From Rapidithrix thailandica (GTDB taxonomy: Bacteria; Bacteroidota; Bacteroidia; Cytophagales; Flammeovirgaceae), in the NCBI RefSeq assembly GCF_039710355.1, contig NZ_JBDKWZ010000008.1, positions 248,001-312,000 of the forward strand: 64,000 nt of DNA, written 5' to 3'. Shown here one piece after another: positions 18,706 through 28,057 of the stretch. Made by a program: the position numbers and the translations under genes. The notes beneath the pieces were generated by a model. The model ran no database searches. It saw only the letters and a program-made list of their open reading frames with translations, and was not told the origin of the DNA. The stretch's first letter is position 1. Every line of letters starts with the position of its first letter.

Positions 18706-20586
18706 ATGAAATACGACCGCTTTTTGCCCTTGGGCGTACTTATACTTACCTTTTTTGTCGCTCATACGTTATCCGCTCAAATCACTCTGAGTCCCCTTCC
18801 CAGAAAAGCCCCGCCAAGCAAGCAAAAAGCCGCCTTCAATTCTGCCCGCTTGATGAATGAAGGCCCGGTAGTTCTTACCCTGCCTTTTTTCGATGATTTT
18901 TCTTGGAGTAAGGGAGAACCGGATGCCTTGCTATGGGAGGAAGGCGGAGGGACCCACCTCAGCAATACTCTAGGCATTCGGCCGCCAAGCGTAAAGGCAA
19001 TTGTATTTGACGGGGCTGATATTTACGGAAACCCTTACGACTTTTCCAATCCTCAGGCGCAAGGAGAGGCCGATCATTTGCGCTCGCATTCCTTCGACCT
19101 TTCTGCAAGTTCGCCTTCTGATAATTTCTTTATTAGTTTTTATTGGCAGGAAGAGGGCCTGGGAGATACTCCGGAAGACGATGATAAGTTGGTTTTACGA
19201 CTAAAAGATGCGGATGGAAACTGGCAAGAGGTATGGTCGGTAAGTGGAGGAGAAACCACCGGAGAGGCATTCCAACTGGAAAAAGTACCGATTTCCAATC
19301 CGGCCTTTTTTCATGATCATTTTCAATTCGAGTTTGTGAACAGTGGCCGGCTTTCCGGTAGCTTTGATAACTGGTTGTTGGATTATATTTTGTTTTCCAA
19401 TGAAAGCATAGACGACCCCAATAAACGGTTGGATGTAGCCGTGGGAGAGCAGCCTACTTCTTTGCTTAAGAATTACCGTTCCATGCCGTTGGCGCAGTTC
19501 CGTGATTTTGAAGTAGCCGATAGTATTTTTACCGCAGTGCAAAACCTTTCGGATACCTTTAATGTCATCTCTCACGACTGTCAGGTTGTTGATGAATACT
19601 CAGGGGATGTCGTGGCTGACTTGGTCACCGGTACCATCGGCGAAAACTCCAACTTCTCGGGAACGAGCCTCATTGAAAAAAGGGAGCGAATGAAACTGGT
19701 CAGCTTAAATGATCTTTCCGGTTTGAACGTGGGGAAAGATTCCTTGAAGTTGAGGTATACCTTTACCATTATCACTAACGAAAGCAATGAGTTGATCCCT
19801 ACGATCCGGAACGATACGGTACGTGGGGTGACGAATTTGCATAATTTTTATGCCTTTGATGACGGTACTGCCGAATTAGGAATGGGAGTCAACCAACGTT
19901 TTGGGAAAATTGTGGCGCGTTTTGTTCTTAACGAACCGGCTGAGTTGACAGATATCGATATATATTTTGCGAAACTGGGGGAGAATTTGGCCGGACAAAC
20001 AGTGAATTTATTGGTGTATGACCATATTGATTTTGAGAATAATACAAATAGCAAACTGGTATTGCGACAGGCTGTTCCCTTTACCTACTCGGATAGCTTG
20101 AACCAGTACCGGAGAATTCCTTTGAGTACTCCGGTATTGCTGAGCGATACGATTTATATAGGAGTAGAGCAATTGGAAGAAAATGCCTTGACCATCGGTT
20201 ATGATAAAAATTCCCTTTTCGGAAAGAATATCTTTTACAATGTCAGTTCGCAATGGGTGCAGAATGATGCCGAAGAACTGCCGGGTAGCATGATGATCCG
20301 TCCGGTATTTGACAGCGATCGAATTACGGGAATTGATGACGAGCCTTTACAGCAGCAAGTAAATGTGTATCCTAATCCGGCCCGGGATGTCATTTACATT
20401 CACAGTGAAATAGGCATCAATGAAATGGCATTGGTAGACCTTTCCGGGCGGATAATACAAAGGCAAAGTTATTCTCGGCAAAAGCGTTTGGAGTTGTCCC
20501 TTAGCACCCTGCCCAAAGGAATGTATTTGCTCCATCTCAATACGCAACAGGGGCAATTGGTGAAGAAAATAGTATTGGCAAAATAA
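18706..20586 (+). CDS. T9SS type A sorting-domain secreted protein
   Basis: A 626-residue secreted protein. A signal peptide (residues 1-25, ending LSAQ) is followed by a long beta-rich region without a recognised catalytic domain. The last ~75 residues form a type IX secretion sorting domain: VNVYPNPARDVIYIHS, then MALVDLSGRII, then LPKGMYLLHLNTQQGQLVKKIV. These are the conserved motifs of type A C-terminal domains. The protein is therefore predicted to cross the outer membrane by T9SS and be anchored on the surface. Parts of the middle (FFDDFSWSKGEPDALLWEEGG) resemble jelly-roll-like modules common in such cargo. Function is unknown. Isolated gene. Confidence 0.85.
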   Translation: MKYDRFLPLGVLILTFFVAHTLSAQITLSPLPRKAPPSKQKAAFNSARLMNEGPVVLTLPFFDDFSWSKGEPDALLWEEGGGTHLSNTLGIRPPSVKAIVFDGADIYGNPYDFSNPQAQGEADHLRSHSFDLSASSPSDNFFISFYWQEEGLGDTPEDDDKLVLRLKDADGNWQEVWSVSGGETTGEAFQLEKVPISNPAFFHDHFQFEFVNSGRLSGSFDNWLLDYILFSNESIDDPNKRLDVAVGEQPTSLLKNYRSMPLAQFRDFEVADSIFTAVQNLSDTFNVISHDCQVVDEYSGDVVADLVTGTIGENSNFSGTSLIEKRERMKLVSLNDLSGLNVGKDSLKLRYTFTIITNESNELIPTIRNDTVRGVTNLHNFYAFDDGTAELGMGVNQRFGKIVARFVLNEPAELTDIDIYFAKLGENLAGQTVNLLVYDHIDFENNTNSKLVLRQAVPFTYSDSLNQYRRIPLSTPVLLSDTIYIGVEQLEENALTIGYDKNSLFGKNIFYNVSSQWVQNDAEELPGSMMIRPVFDSDRITGIDDEPLQQQVNVYPNPARDVIYIHSEIGINEMALVDLSGRIIQRQSYSRQKRLELSLSTLPKGMYLLHLNTQQGQLVKKIVLAK

Positions 20587-20669
20587 ACAGAAGATGGGCA
20601 AGAGGGACGTATTACGCTGTCAACCAGCTTGCTTTTTTTAATAAAGCTACCTCCCCCTGTTTTTAATCT

Positions 20670-21176
20670 TTATCGGGAAGGTTCGGTATGGTACACCCGC
20701 GCATGCAAGGAGAAAGCCATTTCAGCATTAATCAAATCCGGAAAACTCATGACTTTCAGTGGTAAGTCAGGACCTCCGGATTGGTAAGAAGGTTGGAAAT
20801 AATCAAATGTATTGAGCCGGAAGCCCAGTCTTTCGTAAAAGACAATCCGTTTTTCGGCTAATGGGGTATCCGGTAGCTCCACTTCCAAAATCACCGTGAC
20901 AGGACATTTTTCCAAAAAAGCCTTTAGGTATTGCGAACCGGTACCTCTGCCCCTTTCGGAGGTGCTCAAGGCAAAATGCTCAATGAACCAAAAATCTTCA
21001 AATTTCCAATAACCGATCAATCCGCAAGTATTTCCTTGGTGTTTGACAGGTTCAAAATGGTAGGCCGTTTCTCCTAATAGTTTTTTTTGATGTTGAAGAC
21101 TGCGTCTCTCATTGGAGGGAAAAGCCTCTTTGTAAATTGCCCACAGCTGTTGAAATTCTTGGTTGGTCGTATCCAT
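20670..21176 (-). CDS. GNAT-family N-acetyltransferase
   Basis: A 168-residue cytoplasmic acetyltransferase. The acetyl-CoA-binding motif is recognisable as STSERGRGTGSQYLKAFLEK, and the C-terminal YERLGFRL motif is typical of GNAT enzymes. Substrate unknown. ATG 21176 is the only plausible start and a -7 promoter element (TACATTTG) lies 24 bases upstream. It converges on the T9SS gene. Confidence 0.85.
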   Translation of the reverse strand: MDTTNQEFQQLWAIYKEAFPSNERRSLQHQKKLLGETAYHFEPVKHQGNTCGLIGYWKFEDFWFIEHFALSTSERGRGTGSQYLKAFLEKCPVTVILEVELPDTPLAEKRIVFYERLGFRLNTFDYFQPSYQSGGPDLPLKVMSFPDLINAEMAFSLHARVYHTEPSR

Positions 21177-21199
21177 TTTATTCCTGTATTTGTTTGTTC

Positions 21200-21207
21200 C
21201 AAATGTA
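21200..21207 (-). promoter_or_regulatory. -7 promoter element (TACATTTG)
   Basis: TACATTTG on the minus strand fits TAnnTTTG, 24 bases upstream of the GNAT start. No TTG at 19 bases. Confidence 0.4.
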
Positions 21208-21358
21208 TTGAAGAAAAAGGAATTGTAAATGCTTTGTAAGCGACATTTGCAACTGAAATGGATTTGTAAATCCTCTTTTTCTATCCGTGCCGGAAAAACA
21301 AAAAAATAGTTATTTTAGCTGGAACAACAAATTGCAAAGAGCATAACTCTACTAGCCG

Positions 21359-22225
21359 ATGGATCAGGAAGAATTACAAGCCATTGTATTAAAAACTTTA
21401 AGTGAGAGCTATCCGCAGGAAGTGGATTTGCGTATCGTGTTGAAAACGTATGGGGTATATTTGACGCCCGATGAATTAGAGGGCTTTATGAATCACCGCC
21501 TGGTGACTCCGGGCTATGTCAATATCGGAAGCAAGGCGTATTGCTTTTCCGCTACGCAAATGGGATTGGAGTTTGGCGAATCTGTCTCTTTAGATCTCCC
21601 GGATCCTGAAAAACATAGAAAAGACGGACCTGTTTTACCTTTTTTGGTGCCACACCACTGGCCTAAAAGACAGAAATTTATTTGTGAACCCTTGATTCTC
21701 CGCCCCGGGCATCCCGACATTCCTGTCATTGTGTATGGTTATCAAAAAGAAGATGGTTTTGAACTGGATGGCATTGAAGTGGAAGAGGACATTACCTTGG
21801 AGGAACTTCGGAACCAAAGCCTGCAAAACCTTCCTTCAGAGGATGTATCGGTGGAAGAGTTAGTGGTGGAAGAGTATAAAATGCTGGAAGGGTCGGGGCC
21901 ATTTGCCGCAGAAAAAATCTTGGAAAAAGGATGTATGAAAGAACTGCAAAACCGCTTACAAGCCAAGCAAATTGCGGTAGCGATACCGGCAAAAGAAAGT
22001 TTATTCTTGATAAATGCCCAAGCTCCGGAAAGGGTGATCCGGAAATTTAAAAGAAAAGTCACGGCTATATTTGAAGCACAAGAACGCAACAATACTATCT
22101 CGCAAACAATCTTTACGGTACAAGAAGGGGAAATTACCGGAATTTTGAATTTACCTGAGATGGCAGAGAAGAAAACCCATTCACGGGGGACTTTTTTACG
22201 AAAACTTCTGGGGCGGGGAGAGTAG
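21359..22225 (+). CDS. YtpQ/DUF1444-like protein (tentative)
   Basis: A 288-residue soluble protein with no signal peptide. The middle and C-terminal part (VPVIVYGY, LEELRNQSLQNLP, GPFAAEKILEKGCMKEL, IAVAIPAKESLFLINAQ, ISQTIFTVQEGEITGI) follows the order of motifs I associate with the DUF1444/YtpQ family of unknown function, but the match is from memory and weak. The N-terminal 80 residues look like a separate small domain. It stands alone between divergent and unrelated genes. The gene is real; the family name is uncertain. Confidence 0.55.
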   Translation: MDQEELQAIVLKTLSESYPQEVDLRIVLKTYGVYLTPDELEGFMNHRLVTPGYVNIGSKAYCFSATQMGLEFGESVSLDLPDPEKHRKDGPVLPFLVPHHWPKRQKFICEPLILRPGHPDIPVIVYGYQKEDGFELDGIEVEEDITLEELRNQSLQNLPSEDVSVEELVVEEYKMLEGSGPFAAEKILEKGCMKELQNRLQAKQIAVAIPAKESLFLINAQAPERVIRKFKRKVTAIFEAQERNNTISQTIFTVQEGEITGILNLPEMAEKKTHSRGTFLRKLLGRGE

Positions 22226-22394
22226 GCATTTGCATTGAGCCTGAAGGAAGCTGAGCGTTTTTATCAAATAAAATTCGCCTTGATAAAAACCTGCCCATCC
22301 GTTGATAGAAGATCAGATGTAGACAAGTCTGTAATATTCTGGGAATGATCGGCATATGAGAATTGTATTCATACTATAAGCCTTGTTGATCATT

Positions 22395-23870
22395 ATGAAA
22401 ATTCTTCCATTGTATCTGTGGTGTTTGGCTTTGGGAGTAATGCCCCTGACACTACAAGGCCAGAAGTCCTGGTCAGTCCAATTGCCCGGAATCGGAACTT
22501 TTTCTTCTCCACGAGTGGCGGATTTGAATCAAGATGGGGTAGGGGATATTATCTTGGGAGCAGGTAGAAAAGAGTTTCAAGCCTGTGATTCTGCAATGAT
22601 TGCTTTGGACGGACGGCACGGAAAGTTACTTTGGCAGGTAAGCGCCAAAGACCAGATATTTGGTTCGGCGGCATTAAAAGACTTAAACGGAGATGGCATT
22701 CCTGATATATTGATTGGGGGACGTTCTGCAGAGTTGAAAGCCATTCATGGGAAAACAGGGGAGTTGCTTTGGCAGTTTTCTCCTGAAAATACTTCAAAAA
22801 CATCATCACACAAATGGTATAATTTTTACAATCCTCAATGGATACCCGATCAAAATCAGGACGGCTTGGAAGAGGTGTTGATCTCCAATGGCGGAGATGT
22901 GATGGCAGCAGCTTACGATCCGGATCGTCCGCCGGGGTATTTGCTGGTATTGAGTGGGAAGGATGGGCGTTTGTTGGCTCAGGCGGAAATGCCGGATGGA
23001 AAAGAGACCTATATGTCAGTGGCCATTACTCCTGCAAACCGGGAAGGCGATTATAAAGTGATATTTGGCACAGGAGGCGAAACCGTTGGCGGTAATCTAT
23101 ATGTAGGCTTGCTTTCGCAAATACTGAAAGGGGATCTGTCCGAAGCGAAGTTGTTAGACAGCAGCCCGGCCAAAGGGTATATTGCACCTCCGGTTTGGGT
23201 GGATATTAACCAAGACCAAGTGCCGGATATTCTGGCCAATTCGGTAGACGGTCGTTTGTTGGCATTTGACGGCAAAACCTACCAGGCTTTATGGTCGGTA
23301 CATATGCCTAATACGGAGGCGTATAGCTCTATTGCAACCGGGTATTTTACCAAAGATTCAATTCCTGATTTTTTTGTCTCTTACGCACAAGGGGCCTGGC
23401 CGAAGTTGGAGTGGTGCAAACAGTTTATGGTAAATGGCCAAACTGGAAAGCTTGAATTTGTCGATTCATTGGGTTTTTACCAAACCAGCACTCCCGTAGC
23501 AGCTGATATTACTAAAGACGGAAGGGATGAGGCTTTTTTAAGTGTCAATATCAAATCGGTGGATGAACAAAACCTCCGGACATACTTTTACAACGTATTG
23601 GTCTTTATCAATTTTTCAAACCGGGAATTAGTACAAGTAGGCCCTGTTTTTGACGGAAGCAATATTTCTTCCACCCCTTGGCTGGGGGATTTGGATCAGG
23701 ATGGTTTTATGGATATAATTTATTGCCATGCTACCAATACGGAAAGTACCTACACTTTTGACGGCTTGCAAATTAACCGTATTGCCACCGAATACCCCAT
23801 GCCCGCCAAACTGCCTTGGGGGGCCTATATGGGAAGTGCGTATGATGGAGTATTTTACCGGGATCAATAA
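22395..23870 (+). CDS. Secreted FG-GAP/VCBS repeat beta-propeller protein
   Basis: A 491-residue exported protein. ATG 22395 is preferred over the TTG at 22383 because it opens the signal peptide (MKILPLYLWCLALGVMPLTLQG). At least four calcium-binding FG-GAP-like motifs are visible: DLNQDGVGDIILG, DLNGDGIPDILIG, DINQDQVPDILAN and DLDQDGFMDIIYC, each DxDxDGxxD-like. Interleaved GKLLWQ and GELLWQ segments resemble PQQ-type propeller blades. The fold is therefore a seven- or eight-bladed extracellular propeller. No catalytic domain is seen. Function unknown, probably binding. Ends in a bidirectional terminator. Confidence 0.82.
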   Translation: MKILPLYLWCLALGVMPLTLQGQKSWSVQLPGIGTFSSPRVADLNQDGVGDIILGAGRKEFQACDSAMIALDGRHGKLLWQVSAKDQIFGSAALKDLNGDGIPDILIGGRSAELKAIHGKTGELLWQFSPENTSKTSSHKWYNFYNPQWIPDQNQDGLEEVLISNGGDVMAAAYDPDRPPGYLLVLSGKDGRLLAQAEMPDGKETYMSVAITPANREGDYKVIFGTGGETVGGNLYVGLLSQILKGDLSEAKLLDSSPAKGYIAPPVWVDINQDQVPDILANSVDGRLLAFDGKTYQALWSVHMPNTEAYSSIATGYFTKDSIPDFFVSYAQGAWPKLEWCKQFMVNGQTGKLEFVDSLGFYQTSTPVAADITKDGRDEAFLSVNIKSVDEQNLRTYFYNVLVFINFSNRELVQVGPVFDGSNISSTPWLGDLDQDGFMDIIYCHATNTESTYTFDGLQINRIATEYPMPAKLPWGAYMGSAYDGVFYRDQ

Positions 23871-23910
23871 AAAGAGGCGAGTAATCACTGGTTACTTGCC
23901 TCTTTTTATT
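23869..23910. terminator. Bidirectional terminator
   Basis: Stem AAAAAGAGGC..AGTAA paired with TTACT..GCCTCTTTTT. It has A and T tracts on both sides and lies between two convergent genes. Confidence 0.85.
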
Positions 23911-23918
23911 GAATTAAT

Positions 23919-26087
23919 CTATTGCTTAATGCCTGCCAAATCCAACATGAAAGCATATTCTAAAGCCATCTCTTTGTAACGCTTGAACCGGCCGGAAGCT
24001 CCGCTATGCCCGGCTTCCATATTGGTATGCATCAACAATAGGTTGTGATCGGTTTTATATTCCCGGAGTTTCGCTACCCATTTGGCAGGTTCCCAATATT
24101 GCACCTGCGAATCGAACAAACCGGTAGTGACAAGCATATTAGGATAAGCTTGTTTGCTTACGTTGTCATACGGAGAGTAGGTTTTCATGTACTCATAGTA
24201 CTCCTTGTCTTCCGGGTTGCCCCATTCGTCATACTCATTAGTGGTCAAGGGAATGGAAGGGTCTGACATAGTCGTGATGACATCCACAAACGGAACAGCT
24301 GCCACTACTCCCCGGTACAATTCAGGAGCCATATTGACCACCGCACCCATTAGTAATCCTCCGGCACTGCCGCCCATAGCAAAGAGCTTTTCAGGGTTGG
24401 AGTACTGTTGTTCAATCAGGAATTTGCTACAGTCGATATAATCGTAAAATGTATTTTTCTTTTTCAGCATTTTACCCTCTTCGTACCATTCTCTTCCCAG
24501 CGCTTGTCCTCCCCGGATATGTGCAATGGCAAAGGCAAAGCCCCTGTCCAGCAAGCTCAGGCGCGCTGAACTGAAATAAGCATCCATGGTGCTTCCGTAA
24601 GAACCATAGGCATACAAAAGCAAGGGTGCTTGTCCGTTTTTTTCAAAGCCTTTCTTATACACAAGGGAGATCGGTACTTTTTTGCCGTCACGAGCTGTTG
24701 CGTAAAGTCTTTCGGTGGTATACTCTTCCGGGTTATGTCCGCCTATTACCTCACTACGCTTTTTCAATACTTTCTCTTTCGAGTTCATATTGTAATCATA
24801 GATAGAGTTAGGAGTAGTGAGTGAAGAATAGCCAAAGCGCAGTTGCTCGGTAGCAAATTCCGGGTTGGTAGAAACATAGGCAGTGTAAGCAGGTTCTCCA
24901 AAGTCCAGGTAGTGTTCTTCTCCTGTCTTTTGATGGATAATCCGCAATTGGGTCAAGCCGTTTTTGCGCTCGTCCACCACCATATGGTTTTTAAAGATTT
25001 CAATGCCTTCTAACAGTACATCCTCCCGGTGAGCAATGACTTCTTTCCATTGGGACTTCTCCGTAGCCTTTTCAGCAGTTTCCATCAAACGGAAGTTTTT
25101 TGCTTCCCAGTTAGATACGATGTAAAATTTATCTTCAAAATGCTCGATTTGATATTCATGAACCTCTTCCCGGGGAGTGAATTGTTGAAAATCATCCTCC
25201 GGATGATCCGCATTCAGAATATGAAAATCGCTGGATAAGGTGCTACTATTCCAAATGATGACGTATTTGTCGGATTTGGATTTATATACTCCGATGTAAT
25301 AGGAAGGATCTTCTTCTTTGTATACAATTGCATCATCTGAGGCGGCTTCGCCTAAGCGGTGCCGGAGAATTTTTTCCGGTAAGAGGGTTGTTTCGTTTTT
25401 GGCCGTGTAAAAATAATGGGCGTTGTCGTTGGCCCAAGCCCCGCCTGCAGTCGTTCCGGGAATTTCATCACTCAGCACCTCACCGGTTTCCAGGTTTTTA
25501 AATCTGATGGTATAAATCCTCCGGCTCAGGGTGTCTACGCCAAATGCCAGTAATTTATTATCCGGGCTCACTTCCAGGCCGCTAACACTGTAGTAGTTTT
25601 TGCCCACTGCCATTTCATTGACATTGAGCAGTACTTCCTCTTCGGCTTCCAAGGTTTTGAGTTTACGGCAATAGATAGGGTACTCCTTTCCCTCTTCGTA
25701 CCGGGTATAGTACCAATAGCCGTTTTCAAAGTAGGGTACGGATTCATCGGTTTGCTTGATTCTTCCTACGATTTCCTGATAGAGGGTGTCCTGAAGGGCC
25801 TCGGTATGGCTTAGTTGTTTTTGAGTGTACTCATTTTCGGCATCCAGGTAGTCAATCACCTTCTGGGTATGTGCATCCGGTGTTTCGGCATTTTTTTGCT
25901 CGTCCGTTAAACGCATCCAGTAGTAATCATCTGTCCGGGTGTCGCCATGTAAAGTGAGTTGTTTGGCTTCTTTCTCCGCTTTTGGTGCTTGCATTGTCTG
26001 TTCTTTGTGTATACTGTTACAGCTGATAATTCCGCCACTTAATCCTAAAGTGGTGAGCGAAATTAAAAAATGGTTTGGGATCTTCAT
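23919..26087 (-). CDS. ptrB: Oligopeptidase B-like S9 serine peptidase (lipoprotein)
   Basis: A 722-residue prolyl-oligopeptidase-family enzyme. The frame extends to 26210, but the Met at 26087 opens a lipoprotein signal (MKIPNHFLISLTTLGLSG, then GIISC), so it was chosen. An N-terminal seven-bladed propeller is followed by the alpha/beta-hydrolase domain. The catalytic triad is visible: Ser574 in GGSAGG, Asp659 in LFDSQVQYWEP and His694 in EAGHSG. The AHIRGGQALGREWYEEGK segment is typical of oligopeptidase B, which cuts after Arg or Lys in small peptides. A periplasmic or membrane-anchored role in peptide use is inferred from the lipobox. Full length. Confidence 0.92.
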   Translation of the reverse strand: MKIPNHFLISLTTLGLSGGIISCNSIHKEQTMQAPKAEKEAKQLTLHGDTRTDDYYWMRLTDEQKNAETPDAHTQKVIDYLDAENEYTQKQLSHTEALQDTLYQEIVGRIKQTDESVPYFENGYWYYTRYEEGKEYPIYCRKLKTLEAEEEVLLNVNEMAVGKNYYSVSGLEVSPDNKLLAFGVDTLSRRIYTIRFKNLETGEVLSDEIPGTTAGGAWANDNAHYFYTAKNETTLLPEKILRHRLGEAASDDAIVYKEEDPSYYIGVYKSKSDKYVIIWNSSTLSSDFHILNADHPEDDFQQFTPREEVHEYQIEHFEDKFYIVSNWEAKNFRLMETAEKATEKSQWKEVIAHREDVLLEGIEIFKNHMVVDERKNGLTQLRIIHQKTGEEHYLDFGEPAYTAYVSTNPEFATEQLRFGYSSLTTPNSIYDYNMNSKEKVLKKRSEVIGGHNPEEYTTERLYATARDGKKVPISLVYKKGFEKNGQAPLLLYAYGSYGSTMDAYFSSARLSLLDRGFAFAIAHIRGGQALGREWYEEGKMLKKKNTFYDYIDCSKFLIEQQYSNPEKLFAMGGSAGGLLMGAVVNMAPELYRGVVAAVPFVDVITTMSDPSIPLTTNEYDEWGNPEDKEYYEYMKTYSPYDNVSKQAYPNMLVTTGLFDSQVQYWEPAKWVAKLREYKTDHNLLLMHTNMEAGHSGASGRFKRYKEMALEYAFMLDLAGIKQ

Positions 26088-26261
26088 GAAGTTTATTGAT
26101 TTGAAATGTGAATTTAGAGAATATTTTCGTGATGAATAGTAAATAATTACAATGCTATTAAGGTATTGTGATAATAATAAATTGACTGTAAAATACCTAT
26201 GTATTGGCAATAAAAAAGCTATTGTTTTGAGTGCGAGTGAGTGTTTGTGTTGATTGTTGGA

Positions 26262-26300
26262 AAGAATGCCCCTCCCCGGAATTTCCGGAAAAGGGGCATT
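26262..26300 (-). terminator. Probable terminator of O-methyltransferase gene
   Basis: A GC-rich hairpin (ATGCCCCT with AGGGGCAT outer arms and CCGGAA/TTCCGG inner arms). On the minus strand it is followed by ATTCTTT, about 50 bases after the methyltransferase stop. Confidence 0.6.
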
Positions 26301-26351
26301 TGGACTTTTGCTTATAGGAGAGGTATTGGAAAATTTTCAGATAGTACAAGA

Positions 26352-27425
26352 TCATTCATCCAATTTATAGGCAATCGCTGCGGAGGAGGGACCTCCCAAA
26401 GGTAATAAATCCGTATACCGGAAACCCGCTTCCCTCGTCCATTCTTTAAATTCCGCTTCGGTAAAATCAAAACCGCCCTCGCACTCGATCAGCATATTCA
26501 AGGACATCAGCAGGCCAAAGGTGTTTTCTTTGCGTTCGTTGTCTAGGATGTTCTCAATGACGACAAAAGCCCCTCCTTTGGGCAGGGCATTGAATGCTTT
26601 GCGAATCAACGCTTTTTTCTGATCCAGATCCCAATCATGAAGAATATTTCCCATGACGATGATATCGGCATTGGGGAAGGAATCGGTAAAAAAGTCTCCT
26701 TCTTTTACCGCTACTTTGTTTTTCATTTTCATTTCCCGGAGGTACTCCCGGGCAAGTTGACTGACTTCCGGAATGTCCCAGGTGGTACATTTCATATGCG
26801 GGTGTTTAGTAGCCACAAGCATAGCCAAGACTCCACTGGCGCCTCCTACATCGCAAAGGGTTTTATAACGTGAAAAGTCAAATTTTTCTACAAAGGAATG
26901 AAAGTTTCCCAATTGAGCTCCTCGCATGGCCGAAATGAACTTTCGAAGTTTTTCAGGAGATGATACGAGCGCTTCGAAGATCGGCTTGCCTGTTTCTCTA
27001 TATTCATTTTGAGGCTTTCCGCTTTTTAATGCATCTTCCAGGTAATTCCAAAAAGGATAGAGGCGATTGTTGACCATCTCTAAAACATTTCCCATGTATT
27101 GATGGGGGTTGTTGGGGTTCAGAAAGGTATCCACATCGGGGGCATTTTGATAAATAGCCGTTTCTTTCAAACCGCTACGTTCCAAAAAGCCTAAGGAGGT
27201 TAACGCATCCAAAAAATCGAAAAGCCCCCTTGAATGAAGTCCCAGTTTTTCCTGGATTTCCCGGGCAGGTAAAGGACCTTTGGCCAAGAGTGCAAATAGT
27301 CCTAAGTTGGTGGCTGTTAAGAGGGTTTTGGAAGCGAAAAATCCGGTGGCGACTTGAAAGATTTTGTCCGCATTGACTACCGTAGAAGGAGCCTGGGGAG
27401 ACTTAAACACTTTGTCCATTTTCAT
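26352..27425 (-). CDS. Class I O-methyltransferase (family 2)
   Basis: A 357-residue SAM-dependent O-methyltransferase. The frame runs to 27614, but the first 63 residues there look non-coding and Met 27425 (or Met 27419) starts a coherent N-terminus. A winged-helix dimerisation region (about residues 20-100, IFQVATGFFASKTLLTATNL) is followed by the SAM-binding motif LCDVGGASGVLAMLVA. The motif GNILHDWD carries the catalytic histidine of plant- and bacterial-type family 2 O-methyltransferases, which act on hydroxyl groups of small aromatic or polyketide-like substrates. No biosynthetic cluster surrounds it, so the substrate is open. Confidence 0.85.
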   Translation of the reverse strand: MKMDKVFKSPQAPSTVVNADKIFQVATGFFASKTLLTATNLGLFALLAKGPLPAREIQEKLGLHSRGLFDFLDALTSLGFLERSGLKETAIYQNAPDVDTFLNPNNPHQYMGNVLEMVNNRLYPFWNYLEDALKSGKPQNEYRETGKPIFEALVSSPEKLRKFISAMRGAQLGNFHSFVEKFDFSRYKTLCDVGGASGVLAMLVATKHPHMKCTTWDIPEVSQLAREYLREMKMKNKVAVKEGDFFTDSFPNADIIVMGNILHDWDLDQKKALIRKAFNALPKGGAFVVIENILDNERKENTFGLLMSLNMLIECEGGFDFTEAEFKEWTREAGFRYTDLLPLGGPSSAAIAYKLDE

Positions 27426-28057
27426 AGGAGATTTTGATGATGTGAAAAAGCTAGTCAGTGTAAGATGATTAGGTCCGGTGTTAAGTGTAAACAGGATAAA
27501 GAAGGTAGGGGGATGGTTCAGTCTGCGGCTTGGGTAGCCGTATAAGTTGCTGTTTTCAAGGGTTCTATTAAGGTATTCGAACAATTTCTCTAAGTTAAGA
27601 AATTTTCTGATCAAGTCTGGAAATTGTTAAGCCGGTATTTGTTTTTAGTAAGTCCTTTGGAGGGAGTGTCATAACTTGCTGGGTTATAACAAAGTGATTT
27701 GGAAAACTTACAAAGGCCTTAAGAGGCGAGCCGGTGAATGGAGAAATTTTTTGCTAACCTTGTGTTCAGGTGTTTGTACAAGTCATCAATCTCTTTTCGA
27801 ATGGCTGGAACGCTTGGCAAATATGCGATGAATAACCAAACTGACAGATCTTTTTAGCTTACAAAAACTTCTTTTTTTAAGTAAATCTTACTCATCGAAA
27901 GCAGAGTTCTTTATTTGATTAAAATTAGTGACTGGCTGAAGAGTAAAAGTACTCAGTTGTGTGAGGTGAATTAACATAATGAAAAGGAGGTAAGCTATTA
28001 TGAGGAGATGAAAGGTCTTGAAGGCCTACTTCAGTTTTTTAATTGTAATTGTTAATT
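27426..28057. other. Intergenic region, no recognised feature
   Basis: A 632-base divergent gap between the O-methyltransferase and the sensor kinase. I see no promoter consensus, repeat or decayed gene in it. A purine-rich GAAAAGGAGG patch occurs at about 27980. Confidence 0.4.
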